Assembly (NCBI RefSeq): GCF_011927825.1
Contig: NZ_JAATJI010000002.1
Coordinates: 310,001-374,000 of the forward strand
Source: Polymorphobacter fuscus
Lineage (GTDB): Bacteria; Pseudomonadota; Alphaproteobacteria; Sphingomonadales; Sphingomonadaceae
Reading direction: 5' to 3'
Length of the DNA stretch: 64,000 nt
The first letter of the stretch is position 1; the number at the start of each line of letters is the position of its first letter. The notes beneath the pieces were generated by a model. That model made no database searches and was not told the origin of the DNA. It was given only the letters and a program-made list of their open reading frames with translations. Made by a program: the position numbers and the translations under genes. This document shows, one piece after another, positions 18,639-27,401 of this stretch.

Positions 18639-19835
18639 TTACCGGCAGCCCTGCGCGAGGATGACGGGCAGGGCGGCCTCGGCCATCGCCGTATAGCCGG
18701 CATCGTTGGGATGGAGATGGTCGCCGATCTGGCCGGACAGGCGCATGACGCCGGGCTGGCCGGGTTCGCCCATCGCCGTATCGAAATCGATCACGCCATC
18801 GAAGCGTTTGCGGTTGGCACGGATCCAGGCGTTGACCGCCTGCCGGCGCTGCTCGCCCGCCGCATCGGCATAGGCAGCGCCTTGATAGGGCAGCAGTGTG
18901 CCGAAAATAACGCGCAAGCCTCCCGCCCGTGCCCGCGCCAGCAACTGTTCATAGGCGGCGATCAGGGCGTCGGCGAGGGGCTGCCAATCAGCAGCGTCGC
19001 GGACCTTGCCGATGTCGTTGATGCCTTCGAGGATGACGACATGGGTGGCGCCGGGAACGGCCAGCACGTCGCGATCGAAGCGGGCAAGCGCACTGGGGCC
19101 GCGGCCGCTGTCGAGCAGGCGATTGCCGCTGATGCCCTGGTTGGCCACCGCCCAGCAGCGGCCGCCGGGGGCAGCGGCAAGCCTGCGGCCGAGCTGGTCG
19201 GGCCAGCTCATCGCCTTGCCGGGGGTCGCGCCGGCGCCCTCCGTGATCGAATCGCCGAACGTGACGAGGACGCGGGTCGCCGAGGCGCCGGTGACTTCGA
19301 GCGCGCTGGCGAGGCCCGAGGCGCGGGCGCGGCGCGGGGTGGGAAGCTCGCGCGCGGCGGTGGCATTGCCGGCGGCGATATCGACCATCTGGGCGTGGGC
19401 GGGCGGCGCCACGTCATCGGGGAACCACACCGAGATGGCCAGCCGCTCCCCGGCGCTGACAGGATAGTCGAACGGGTCCGACAACATGGGGGCGTGCGCC
19501 GGGATGCGTGCGGCGGTGTCACCGGCGAAGGTGAGGGGTCGAAGACTGTCGGGGACCGGCCCGCCGTCGGCATCGAGGCGCAGGATCGAAGCCGCGCCGA
19601 TGCGCAGCGGTGTGTCCGCCAGTTCGTTGGTGAAGCGGACGCGCAGGCGCTTGCCGGTGACGGCCACGCGCAGATCCTGGCGCACGGTCTCGTCCTTGAA
19701 GGCCCGGCCAAGACCATCGCGTATCCCCGGTTCATAGCCGATCGGGGGGCCGGTCCAGGCGGGAATCCAGCGCTCGGCTGCGGTGGCCTGGGCGCTGCCG
19801 GACATCAGCAGCGCCAGGATGGGCAGGACCCTCAC
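18639..19835 (-). CDS. Exported SGNH/GDSL esterase
   Basis: 398 residues from the GTG at 19835 that overlaps the stop of the upstream GH42 gene (GTGA). Signal peptide ends near SAQATA. All SGNH blocks are visible: VTFGDSITEGAG (block I Ser), NQGISGNRLL (block II Gly), EGINDIG (block III Asn) and DHLHPND (block V Asp/His). About 150 residues precede block I and form a beta domain. Such enzymes remove acetyl or methyl groups from plant polysaccharides; the exact ester is unknown. It is co-transcribed with GH42. Confidence 0.85.
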   Translation of the reverse strand: MRVLPILALLMSGSAQATAAERWIPAWTGPPIGYEPGIRDGLGRAFKDETVRQDLRVAVTGKRLRVRFTNELADTPLRIGAASILRLDADGGPVPDSLRPLTFAGDTAARIPAHAPMLSDPFDYPVSAGERLAISVWFPDDVAPPAHAQMVDIAAGNATAARELPTPRRARASGLASALEVTGASATRVLVTFGDSITEGAGATPGKAMSWPDQLGRRLAAAPGGRCWAVANQGISGNRLLDSGRGPSALARFDRDVLAVPGATHVVILEGINDIGKVRDAADWQPLADALIAAYEQLLARARAGGLRVIFGTLLPYQGAAYADAAGEQRRQAVNAWIRANRKRFDGVIDFDTAMGEPGQPGVMRLSGQIGDHLHPNDAGYTAMAEAALPVILAQGCR

Positions 19836-21910
19836 TTCGCTGCTTCCGGAAGCGTGAAAAGCGCGACGCCATGCGCCGGAACCTGGCCATCGTCCCAATC
19901 TCCGCCGGCGGCGCGCGCGCCCGCGGGCAGCCGCAGCGGATGGGCGCTTGTGCCGTGGTTGATGGCGATCAGCACGCGCTTGCCGGCGCCGCGCCGCTCG
20001 GCGATCTCGACATCGGGGTGCGTGTCGGCGACGATCGGGGCGACCTTTGCATCGGCGAGCAGACCGGTGGCGAGCGCCGCCATCGCCCCGGGTTCCAGCC
20101 AGGCACCGACATAGGTGATGCGGCCTTTCCCGACGTGGCGCGTGACGATTGCGGGCTTGTTGTCGAGCCAGCCGCCCTTGTCGTCGAAACGTGCCAGCAC
20201 GCGCACATCGGGGGCAAGGGGCTCGAGTTCCTCGGCCCAGATCGAGACCTTGCCCGACACCGACCCGGTGATGCCGACCGGCGCGTCGAGCGCATAATAT
20301 TGTGCCACCCGCGCACCGAGCAGGTCGGTCAGCGGCCCCGGCTGCGGCATCGGCCACAGTGCATTGGCGTCGTCGCGCATCCCTGAGCGCGGGCCGAGCA
20401 CGACGTGGCCACCGCCGCGGACATAGGCTTCCAATGCGGTCGCCTCCGCCCGGGTCATGACCATCATGTTGGGTGCGACGACAAGGCGATAGGGCGTGAG
20501 GTCGGCCGACGATGAAACGATGCCGACCCCTTGCGACTGGACGCGCAGCGGGCGGTAGAAATCGGTGAAGGCCTTGATCGGATCGAAATCGCGGTGGTGG
20601 CGCTGCATGTCGATTGCCCAGCGGCTGTCGTAGGAAAATACCATCGCGACATCGGCGGTCGGTGCGGTATCGGCGAGCAGTGGCGCGGCCTTGACCAGTT
20701 CGGCCGAAACCTGCGCGATTTCCGGCTGGATCGGGTTGGGCTTGCCGTCCTGGCCGAGGACGGCGCCGTGATAGGTTTCCTGGCCATTGGCGGCCGGGCG
20801 CCACTGCCAGTAGAGCACGGCATCGGCGCCGTGGCCGACGGCCTGCCACGCCATCTCGCGGACCTGGCCGGGATCGAGGGCGCGATTGACCGGGGCCCAG
20901 TCCACCCGCCCGGGCTGGGTTTCCATCAACCAGAAATTGCGCTGCTTGTAGCCGCGCACCAGGTCGTGATTGGCGCCATTGGCCACCCAGTCCGGCCGGC
21001 CACCCTGGATGTAATTGTCCCAGGACGCGATATCGAGGTCCCGGTGCATGGCGAAATGATCGAAGCCGGCGTTCCAGTACATGGTGTTGGTGGTGACGAA
21101 GGCGCGGGCGTCGATGAGCGGCCGGATGGCGCGGGCCTGGCTCTGGACATAATCGACCCAGGTCGCGGTGGTGAAATGCCGGAAATCGAGCAGCAGGCCG
21201 GGATTGTGCTGGCCGGTGGCGCGCAGCGGCACCTGGGCGAAATCATTGTAGGACTGGCTCCAATATTGCGTGGTCCAGCGGCGGTTGAGTTCTTCGACGG
21301 TGCCGTATCGGGCCTTGAGAAAGGCGTGCCAGGCCGTGATGGATTGAGGGTCCCACGATGGCGGGCCGACTTCGTTGTCGATCTGCCAGCCGACAACCGA
21401 CGTGTCATGGCCATAGCGCCGGGCCATTTCGGTGGCGACGCGCCGGGCGAAAGCGCGGTAGCGGGGGCTGGCAAAGGAGAAGTGCCGGCGGCCGCCATGA
21501 CCGGCGCGGGTGCCGTTTTCATCGACGCGCAGCGTGTCCGGGTATTTCTGCGTCATCCACGCGGGCGGGGCCGCCGTCGGGGTGCCGATCACGACCATCA
21601 GGCCGTGGCGGCGGGCAGCGGCGATGGCGCGGTCCATCCAGCCGAAATCGAACTCGCCTTCGCGTGGCTCCATCCGGCTCCAAGCGAATTCGCCGATGCG
21701 CACGGTGTTGAAGCCGGTGTCGCGCATCATCTTCAGGTCGGTATCCCACCGCGTTTCGGGCCATTGTTCGGGATACCAGGCGACGCCGACGGCGATGGCG
21801 GGGCGATCGGCAAAGGCCGTGGCGCGGCTCGGGAACGGGGATTGGGCAGTGGCCGGCGCGGCCACGAGCGCGGCAGCCGTCAACGCCATCGCGGCCCAAA
21901 TTCTGTTCAC
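19832..21910 (-). CDS. Exported GH42-type beta-galactosidase-like enzyme
   Basis: 692 residues from the GTG at 21910; an adjacent GTG at 21913 is equally possible, with AAAGGGGGG as ribosome site. Signal peptide ends near APATAQ. GH42 signatures: WYPEQWPETRWDTDLKMM, NTVRIGEFAWSRMEP, GWQIDNEVGPP (acid/base Glu), NFWLMETQPGRVDW (nucleophile Glu), and a C-terminal trimerisation-type domain with GGHVVLGPRSGMRD. GH42 members act on beta-galactosides and, in some cases, alpha-L-arabinopyranosides. A close paralogue lies at 27402-29471. It heads a two-gene operon with the SGNH esterase and is divergent from a GntR regulator. Confidence 0.85.
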   Translation of the reverse strand: MNRIWAAMALTAAALVAAPATAQSPFPSRATAFADRPAIAVGVAWYPEQWPETRWDTDLKMMRDTGFNTVRIGEFAWSRMEPREGEFDFGWMDRAIAAARRHGLMVVIGTPTAAPPAWMTQKYPDTLRVDENGTRAGHGGRRHFSFASPRYRAFARRVATEMARRYGHDTSVVGWQIDNEVGPPSWDPQSITAWHAFLKARYGTVEELNRRWTTQYWSQSYNDFAQVPLRATGQHNPGLLLDFRHFTTATWVDYVQSQARAIRPLIDARAFVTTNTMYWNAGFDHFAMHRDLDIASWDNYIQGGRPDWVANGANHDLVRGYKQRNFWLMETQPGRVDWAPVNRALDPGQVREMAWQAVGHGADAVLYWQWRPAANGQETYHGAVLGQDGKPNPIQPEIAQVSAELVKAAPLLADTAPTADVAMVFSYDSRWAIDMQRHHRDFDPIKAFTDFYRPLRVQSQGVGIVSSSADLTPYRLVVAPNMMVMTRAEATALEAYVRGGGHVVLGPRSGMRDDANALWPMPQPGPLTDLLGARVAQYYALDAPVGITGSVSGKVSIWAEELEPLAPDVRVLARFDDKGGWLDNKPAIVTRHVGKGRITYVGAWLEPGAMAALATGLLADAKVAPIVADTHPDVEIAERRGAGKRVLIAINHGTSAHPLRLPAGARAAGGDWDDGQVPAHGVALFTLPEAAK

Positions 21911-21988
21911 CACCCCCCCTTTCGCCGTTTCGCGTTTCCGCCATTTCTGCGCCCGGCGCCGCGCCCTGCCAAGCAAAAAACATAATTT

Positions 21989-21999
21989 AATATGACATT
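21989..21999. promoter_or_regulatory. Candidate GntR-type operator (AATATGACATT)
   Basis: AATATGACATT lies in the 223-base gap between the divergent GH42 and FadR/GntR genes, about 80 bases from the GH42 start. It fits the RTATGAY core of the other candidate sites. Inference. Confidence 0.35.
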
Positions 22000-22133
22000 T
22001 CCCCGTCGCCCGGACGAGGCCGGCAGGGAGCGGCGTTGCGTATCCGACTGGTTGCTTGCTTATCCTTAAACGAAGCGCTTATTACTTTTTCGAGCTAGCC
22101 GGTCGGGCCTCGCGACTGGCGGAACAGGAACCA

Positions 22134-22880
22134 ATGCTGGCGCGTGCCAATTTCAGTCGATTTGCCGGCGGGACCATGTCGAGCCACGACCAGGTCGCAA
22201 GCGCGCTTGGCGGTGAAATCCTGGCAGGCGTGTATCAACCGGGCCAGAAGCTGCCGACCGAAGCCGAGATGCTCGACCGGTTCGGCGTGTCGCGCACGGT
22301 GCTGCGTGAAGCCTTCAAGACGCTGACCGCCAAGGGCCTGATCGTGTCGCGGACGCGGGTGGGGACGACCGTGCTGGAAAGCGCGCACTGGAACTTCTTC
22401 GACGCCGATATTCTTGCCTGGAAGGTCGCCAAGGGTTTCGACATCGCTTTCGTTCGCGATCTTGCCGCCATTCGCGTGGCGATCGAACCCGCGGCCGCGG
22501 CCGCCGCCGCCGAAAAGGCGACGGCGGACGATATCGCGGCGATGCGGGCATGGGTGGCCCAGATGGCCACGGCGACCAGCAGCGCCAGCGATTTTGCCGA
22601 AGCTGATTTGGGATTTCATCGTGCCGTCGGCCAGGCCTCGGGCAATGTCCTGATGCGATCGCTGTCGGCAGTCATCGAAACCGCGCTGCTCGCGTCGTTC
22701 CGGATGAGCTCGCCGGTCCGCGAAACCGAGGCGCACGACGCCAGCGTGCGCGGCCACCAGCGCATCGTCGATGCAATCGAGGCGCGCGACGGCGAGGCGG
22801 CCGCGGCGGCAATGCGCTACATCATCGGTCATGGCGTCAGCCGCATCGAGCGCACCGGGCCGCCCTCTGCCGGGCGGTGA
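22134..22880 (+). CDS. FadR/GntR-family transcriptional regulator
   Basis: 248 residues from the ATG at 22134, with AGGAACC upstream; an internal ATG at 22176 would remove the first 14 residues. The winged helix (residues about 17-80) contains LPTEAEMLDRFGVSRTVLREAFKTL. The FCD domain follows with VRDLAAIRVAIEP, FAEADLGFHRAVGQASGN and GHQRIVDAIEARD, giving the Asp/His ligand-metal residues. It is divergent from the GH42/SGNH operon and directly upstream of GH127-oiaX-oiaK, with an operator-like palindrome in between, so it most likely controls that operon. It is distinct from the first GntR-family gene. Confidence 0.87.
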   Translation: MLARANFSRFAGGTMSSHDQVASALGGEILAGVYQPGQKLPTEAEMLDRFGVSRTVLREAFKTLTAKGLIVSRTRVGTTVLESAHWNFFDADILAWKVAKGFDIAFVRDLAAIRVAIEPAAAAAAAEKATADDIAAMRAWVAQMATATSSASDFAEADLGFHRAVGQASGNVLMRSLSAVIETALLASFRMSSPVRETEAHDASVRGHQRIVDAIEARDGEAAAAAMRYIIGHGVSRIERTGPPSAGR

Positions 22881-22937
22881 TCGCGGCCCGGCGATGCCCC
22901 AGCTGTTATGATGACATGCTGTGTCTTGCGCGGTCGA

Positions 22938-22950
22938 ATAGTCATACTAT
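22938..22950. promoter_or_regulatory. Candidate operator ATAGTCATACTAT
   Basis: A 13-base element with ATAGT and ACTAT arms around a CAT centre, 60 bases before the GH127 start and 57 bases after the GntR-family stop. The symmetric form suggests a dimeric regulator site. It is the cleanest version of the locus motif. Confidence 0.5.
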
Positions 22951-23010
22951 AAGCTGATTGCAATGGACGTGCCGCCCGGGAGAGGCGCGCGCCGACGGGA
23001 GAGAAATTTC

Positions 23011-24831
23011 ATGATCGCCTTGGACAGCGCCGATATTTCGCGCCGCGAGTTGATGCACTGCGCGGCCTGCGCCACCGCGGTGACGTCGCTGTCGGCAGGG
23101 TCTGCGGCATTTGCCGCGACCGGCACGGCGCCGGCCGGCAAGGAAGCCGTCCGCGAATTTCCCTATGGCGCCGTCAAGCTGACCGGTGGACCCATCAAGG
23201 CCCAATATGATCACGTCCATGCGCATTATCTGGCGCTCGACAATGATCGCGTTCTGAAGGTCTTTCGCGAAAACGCCGGGCTGCCGGCCCCGGGACCGAA
23301 CATGGGCGGCTGGTACGATCAGGACGGCTTTGTTCCCGGCCTGACGCTTGGGCAATATATCTCGGGGCTGGCGCGGATCGGGGCAGCGACCGGCGACAAG
23401 CAGTGCCATGACAAGGTGGCAGCACTCGTCGATGGCTTTGGCAAGGCGTTCGTCAAGGCGAGCAACCCCTACGCCGGGCCGCGCGCGCAGGCGCAATGGG
23501 CCGCCTATGTGATGGACAAATATGTCGTCGGAATGATCGACGCCTATCGGTTGAGCGGAGTCGAGCAGGCGAAGACGCTGCTGCCGATCATCATCGAAAA
23601 ATGCCGGCCCTATATCTCCCCGGTATCGGTCGACCGCATCGGCAAGGTCGACCCGCCTTATGATGAAACCTACATCATGTCGGAGAACCTGTTCCACGTC
23701 GCCGACATCACCGGCGACGACAAGTATCGCCAGATGGCGGTCCATTACATGCTCGACAAGGAATGGTTCGATCCGCTGGCGGCCGGGCAGGATGTGCTGC
23801 CCGAAAAACACGCTTATAGCCACACCATCGCGCTGAGCTCGGGGGCACAGGCCTATCTTCACCTGGGGGACGAGAAATATCGCAAGGCGCTGGTCAATGC
23901 CTGGAAATACATGGAGCCGCAGCGCTTCGCGTCCGGCGGCTGGGGTCCCGAGGAGCAATTCGTCAAGCTGCACGAAGGCAAGCTGGCGGCGAGCCTGAAG
24001 AGCAGCAAGGCGCATTTCGAAACGCCGTGCGGCGCCTTCGCCGATCTCAAGCTGGCGCGCTACCTGGTACGCTTCACCGGCGAGCCGCAATATGGCGATG
24101 GGCTGGAGCGGACGCTCTACAATACCATGCTGGCGGCGCGGTTGCCGGACAGCGACGGCGGCTATCCCTATTATTCGGATTATGGCGCCGCCGGCGAGAA
24201 GCGTTACTATCATCAGAAGTGGCCGTGTTGTTCGGGGACGTTGGTGCAGGGCGTCGCCGACTATGTGCTCAACGCCTATTTCCATGATGATGCGAACTTG
24301 CTCGTCAGCCTCTACACCCCTTCGGAAGTCACCTGGGATCGCCCCGGCGGCGCTGTGGAAGTGGTCCAGGAAACCGACTATCCAGCCACCGACACCGTGC
24401 GGCTGACGGTGCGCAAGCCCGGCGACGGCAAGTTCGGCATGAAGCTGCGCATTCCGGCATGGACGAAGAATGCGACGCTGAAGGTCAACGGCACGCCGCA
24501 GGCGGTGACACCCGGCACGCTGGCGACGGTCAGCCGCAACTGGAAGGCCGGCGACACCATCGAACTGACCATTCCGCAGCCGCTCCGCACGCTGCCGATC
24601 GATGATCGCAACCCCGATCTGGCAGCGGTGATGCGCGGCGCGGTGATGTACGTCGGCATCAATCCCTGGCAGGGGATCGACGCCCAGACGATCGCCCTTC
24701 CAGGTGCGCTCGAACCGATGCCGGGCAGCGATGTCGCCTATCGCGCCAAGGTCGGGACACGCAATCTGGTGTTCATCCCCTATCATCAGGTCGATACCGA
24801 GCGTTCGACGACCTATTTCAAGACCGCCTGA
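23011..24831 (+). CDS. Tat-exported GH127 (DUF1680) beta-L-arabinofuranosidase-like enzyme
   Basis: 606 residues from the ATG at 23011, preceded by GGGAGAG. An earlier ATG at 22963 has a poorer context. The N-terminus holds ISRRELMHCAACATAVTSL, a twin-arginine signal. The (alpha/alpha)6-barrel features of GH127 are visible: YDETYIMSENLFHVADITGD, an FETPCG segment, and KWPCCSGTLVQGVADY. The Cys-Cys pair plus the Cys of ETPC match the zinc-thiolate site and nucleophilic cysteine of characterised GH127 enzymes. C-terminal beta domains follow. Known members release beta-L-arabinofuranose; action on another furanoside such as apiose is conceivable. The stop overlaps the next ATG (TGATG). Confidence 0.8.
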   Translation: MIALDSADISRRELMHCAACATAVTSLSAGSAAFAATGTAPAGKEAVREFPYGAVKLTGGPIKAQYDHVHAHYLALDNDRVLKVFRENAGLPAPGPNMGGWYDQDGFVPGLTLGQYISGLARIGAATGDKQCHDKVAALVDGFGKAFVKASNPYAGPRAQAQWAAYVMDKYVVGMIDAYRLSGVEQAKTLLPIIIEKCRPYISPVSVDRIGKVDPPYDETYIMSENLFHVADITGDDKYRQMAVHYMLDKEWFDPLAAGQDVLPEKHAYSHTIALSSGAQAYLHLGDEKYRKALVNAWKYMEPQRFASGGWGPEEQFVKLHEGKLAASLKSSKAHFETPCGAFADLKLARYLVRFTGEPQYGDGLERTLYNTMLAARLPDSDGGYPYYSDYGAAGEKRYYHQKWPCCSGTLVQGVADYVLNAYFHDDANLLVSLYTPSEVTWDRPGGAVEVVQETDYPATDTVRLTVRKPGDGKFGMKLRIPAWTKNATLKVNGTPQAVTPGTLATVSRNWKAGDTIELTIPQPLRTLPIDDRNPDLAAVMRGAVMYVGINPWQGIDAQTIALPGALEPMPGSDVAYRAKVGTRNLVFIPYHQVDTERSTTYFKTA

Positions 24832-26099
24832 TGTCCGACGCGCGCATCTACGCCACCTACTGGATCGAAACCGCCTTTCCGCTCGAACAGGCGGCGGCGA
24901 CGATGGCGGGGGAACAATCGACCGGCACATTCGTGCGGGTGCCGGGGGAAACCGACGAACTTCGCGCGGCGCATGCGGCGCGGGTGGAGGAAATTACCGA
25001 ACTTGGCGAGGTGGCGCTGCCGTCGCTGCCGGGTTCGGGGCTGCCCAAGACGGGCGATGCAACCCGCCGCGCCGCGCGGGTGGTCGTGTCATGGCCGATC
25101 TCGAACATGGGGCTGTCGCTGCCCAACCTGCTGGCGACGATCAACGGCAATTTGTCCGAGCTCAAGGCATTTTCCGGTCTGCGGCTTCTCGATGTGAAAC
25201 TGCCCGCCGAATTCCTGACCCGCTATCAGGGGCCGCAGTTCGGCGTTGCGGGCACGCGCACGCTGGCCGGCGTCCACGACCGGCCGATCATCGGGACGAT
25301 CATCAAGCCCAGCGTCGGGCTGTCACCCGAAGCCACCGCGGACCAGGTGCGGGTGTTGGTGGAAGCCGGCGTCGATTTCATCAAGGACGACGAACTGCAG
25401 GCCGATGGCCCGCATTGCCCGTTCGAACAAAGGACCTCGGCGGTGATGCGTGTCATCAACGCCCATGCCGATCGCACCGGCAAGAAGGTGATGTACGCTG
25501 CCAATCTGACCGGCGAAATCGACGAGATGCTGGCGCGGCATGACCATGTGCTTGCGCAAGGCGGCACGTGCATCATGGCGAGCATGAACTCGATCGGTCT
25601 GCCGGCGATGAAGATGCTGCGTGCCCATAGCCAGTTGCCGATCCACGGCCATCGCAACGGCTGGGGAATGCTCGGCCGCTCCCCCGCCATCGGGATGAGC
25701 TATATCGCCTTCCAGAAGCTGTGGCGGCTGGCGGGGATCGACCACACCCATGTCAACGGCATCGCCAACAAGTTCTGCGAGTCCGATGACAGTGTGATCG
25801 CGTCGGCGCGCGAATGCCTGACGCCGATGTTCGACGCGCCGCATCCCGGCTGCGAGATCATGCCGGTCTTTTCCTCGGGCCAGTCGGCGCGACAGGCGGC
25901 GCCGACCTTTGCGGCGCTGGGTTCCGTCGATTGCATGTTTGCGGCGGGTGGCGGCATCATGGCGCATCCGGCCGGCCCCGCCGCCGGGGTGCGGGCGCTG
26001 CTGCAGGCCTGGGAGGCAGCGGTTGCCGGGGTGCCCGTGGCCGAGGCGGCCCGGCAGTCGCCCGAACTGGAGGCGGCGCTGGCGGCCTTCGGCGGGTGA
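24831..26099 (+). CDS. oiaX: RuBisCO-like protein, probable 3-oxo-isoapionate-4-phosphate transcarboxylase/hydrolase
   Basis: 422 residues, RuBisCO large-subunit superfamily (form IV, RuBisCO-like). The barrel shows RPIIGTIIKPSVGLSPE (active-site Lys retained), GVDFIKDDELQ (the Lys-Asp-Asp-Glu of the carbamylated metal site), PIHGHRNGWG and PVFSSGQSA where RuBisCO has SSGG. Direct overlap with an oiaK-type kinase places it in D-apiose catabolism, where two RuBisCO-like enzymes are known: OiaC (decarboxylase) and OiaX (gives 3-phosphoglycerate and glycolate). glcDEF for glycolate oxidation in the same locus, and absence of a recognisable L-erythrulose-phosphate branch, favour OiaX. Motifs alone do not separate the two. 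Confidence 0.75.
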   Translation: MSDARIYATYWIETAFPLEQAAATMAGEQSTGTFVRVPGETDELRAAHAARVEEITELGEVALPSLPGSGLPKTGDATRRAARVVVSWPISNMGLSLPNLLATINGNLSELKAFSGLRLLDVKLPAEFLTRYQGPQFGVAGTRTLAGVHDRPIIGTIIKPSVGLSPEATADQVRVLVEAGVDFIKDDELQADGPHCPFEQRTSAVMRVINAHADRTGKKVMYAANLTGEIDEMLARHDHVLAQGGTCIMASMNSIGLPAMKMLRAHSQLPIHGHRNGWGMLGRSPAIGMSYIAFQKLWRLAGIDHTHVNGIANKFCESDDSVIASARECLTPMFDAPHPGCEIMPVFSSGQSARQAAPTFAALGSVDCMFAAGGGIMAHPAGPAAGVRALLQAWEAAVAGVPVAEAARQSPELEAALAAFGG

Positions 26100-27367
26100 G
26101 CCTGCTCTACGCATTCTACGGCGACGATTTCACCGGATCGACCGACGTTCTCGAACAGCTTGCCGAAGGCGGTGTGCCGGCGGTGCTGTTCCTGCGCGTG
26201 CCCGACGCGGCGTTGCGGGCGCGCTTTGCCGATGCGCGTGCCATCGGGATTGCCGGGGACAGTCGCAGCCGCTCGCCCGAATGGATGGATACGCATTTGC
26301 CGCCGGTCTATGCCGCGCTGGGGCAGTCGCCGATCGTTCACTACAAGACCTGCTCGACCTTCGACAGCGCGCCCCGGGTGGGATCGATCGGGCGTGCGCT
26401 CGATATCGGGCTGCGCAGCTTTGCCGGCCGTGCCGCGATCATCGTCGGGGCGCCGCATCTTCGCCGCTATGTGGCGTTCGGCACCCTGTTCGCCGCCGCG
26501 GGCGCCGACGTGTATCGCATCGACCGGCATCCGACGATGGCGCGCCATCCGGTGACACCGATGCATGAGGCCGATCTGGTGCGGCATCTGGCGGCGCAGA
26601 CCGGCGCGCGTATCGGCATGGTGTCGCTCGAGGATTTGCACGGCGACCAGGCTCTGGCGGCCTTCGCGCGCGGCGATGCGGCGGCGATGCTGTTCGACGG
26701 CGTGACGATGGCCGATCTGACGAAAACAGGCGGGGTCTTGCGCCAGGCCGGGGTGCGCCTTGCCGTCGGCAGTTCGGGGGTCACGCGGGCGCTGGTGCTG
26801 GCGTGGCAGGCCGAAGGCGTGGTTGGTGCGCCTGTGGCCATCGCCGCAGCGGGGCCTGTCGATCGCCTGCTGGTGGTAAGCGGGAGCTGTTCCCCGGCCA
26901 CCGCGCGCCAGATCGCGCGGGCGCCGCAGGATGGCTTTGCCACCGTCGCCACCGATGTGCCGGCGTTGCTTGCGGGATCGTCGACCGAGGAGACCCGGCT
27001 TGCCGATGCGGCGCTTGCGGCCCTGGCCGAGGGCAGCGGCGCGGTGATCCATTCCGCCGAAGGCCCGCTCGAAAATGCGATACAGGCGGCCGGAGAACGG
27101 CTCGGCGAAGCGCTCGGCCGGATTGCCGGGGACGTCGTTCGCCGCGCCGGGCTGAAGCGGCTGGTCTTTGCCGGCGGCGACACGTCGAGTCATGGCGTGG
27201 CGCAACTCGGCATCGATGCGCTGACCTGGGCGGCGCCGATCGAGCGCGGGGCGCCGCTGGTGCGGGCGCATGCCGCCGACGCGGCGATCGATGGGCTCGA
27301 TCTGGTGTTGAAGGGTGGCCAGATGGGCGGCGACGACTTTTTCGCAGTGGTGCGGCGCGGGGGGTGA
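26096..27367 (+). CDS. oiaK: 3-oxo-isoapionate kinase (DUF1537/four-carbon acid sugar kinase family)
   Basis: 423 residues from a GTG that overlaps the RuBisCO-like stop (GTGA). The N-terminal domain has FYGDDFTGSTDVLEQLAEGG and HYKTCSTFDSAPRVGSIG, and the C-terminal nucleotide domain LVVSGSCSPATARQI and LVFAGGDTSSHGVAQLG, all hallmarks of the DUF1537 kinase family. Members phosphorylate erythronate, threonate and 3-oxo-isoapionate. Coupling to the RuBisCO-like gene fits the last: phosphorylation at O4 to make the RuBisCO-like substrate. Last gene of the GH127-oiaX-oiaK operon; a hairpin follows. Confidence 0.8.
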   Translation: MSLLYAFYGDDFTGSTDVLEQLAEGGVPAVLFLRVPDAALRARFADARAIGIAGDSRSRSPEWMDTHLPPVYAALGQSPIVHYKTCSTFDSAPRVGSIGRALDIGLRSFAGRAAIIVGAPHLRRYVAFGTLFAAAGADVYRIDRHPTMARHPVTPMHEADLVRHLAAQTGARIGMVSLEDLHGDQALAAFARGDAAAMLFDGVTMADLTKTGGVLRQAGVRLAVGSSGVTRALVLAWQAEGVVGAPVAIAAAGPVDRLLVVSGSCSPATARQIARAPQDGFATVATDVPALLAGSSTEETRLADAALAALAEGSGAVIHSAEGPLENAIQAAGERLGEALGRIAGDVVRRAGLKRLVFAGGDTSSHGVAQLGIDALTWAAPIERGAPLVRAHAADAAIDGLDLVLKGGQMGGDDFFAVVRRGG

Positions 27368-27373
27368 ATTATT

Positions 27374-27400
27374 CCCCTTCTCCCGCAGGCGGGAGAGGGG
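27374..27400. terminator. Hairpin between convergent oiaK and GH42 genes
   Basis: CCCCTTCTCCCGC and GCGGGAGAGGGG form a GC-rich stem with a very short loop, in the 34 bases between two convergent stops. There is no long T run on either side, so it may be a bidirectional terminator of weak type or a transcript-end stabiliser. Confidence 0.6.
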
Positions 27401-27401
27401 A

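Noticed and set aside
24831..26099. A carbon-fixing RuBisCO or methionine-salvage enolase
   Set aside because: SSGG is SSGQ, there is no small subunit or phosphoribulokinase, and no methionine-salvage neighbour; coupling to a DUF1537 kinase points to sugar-acid catabolism.
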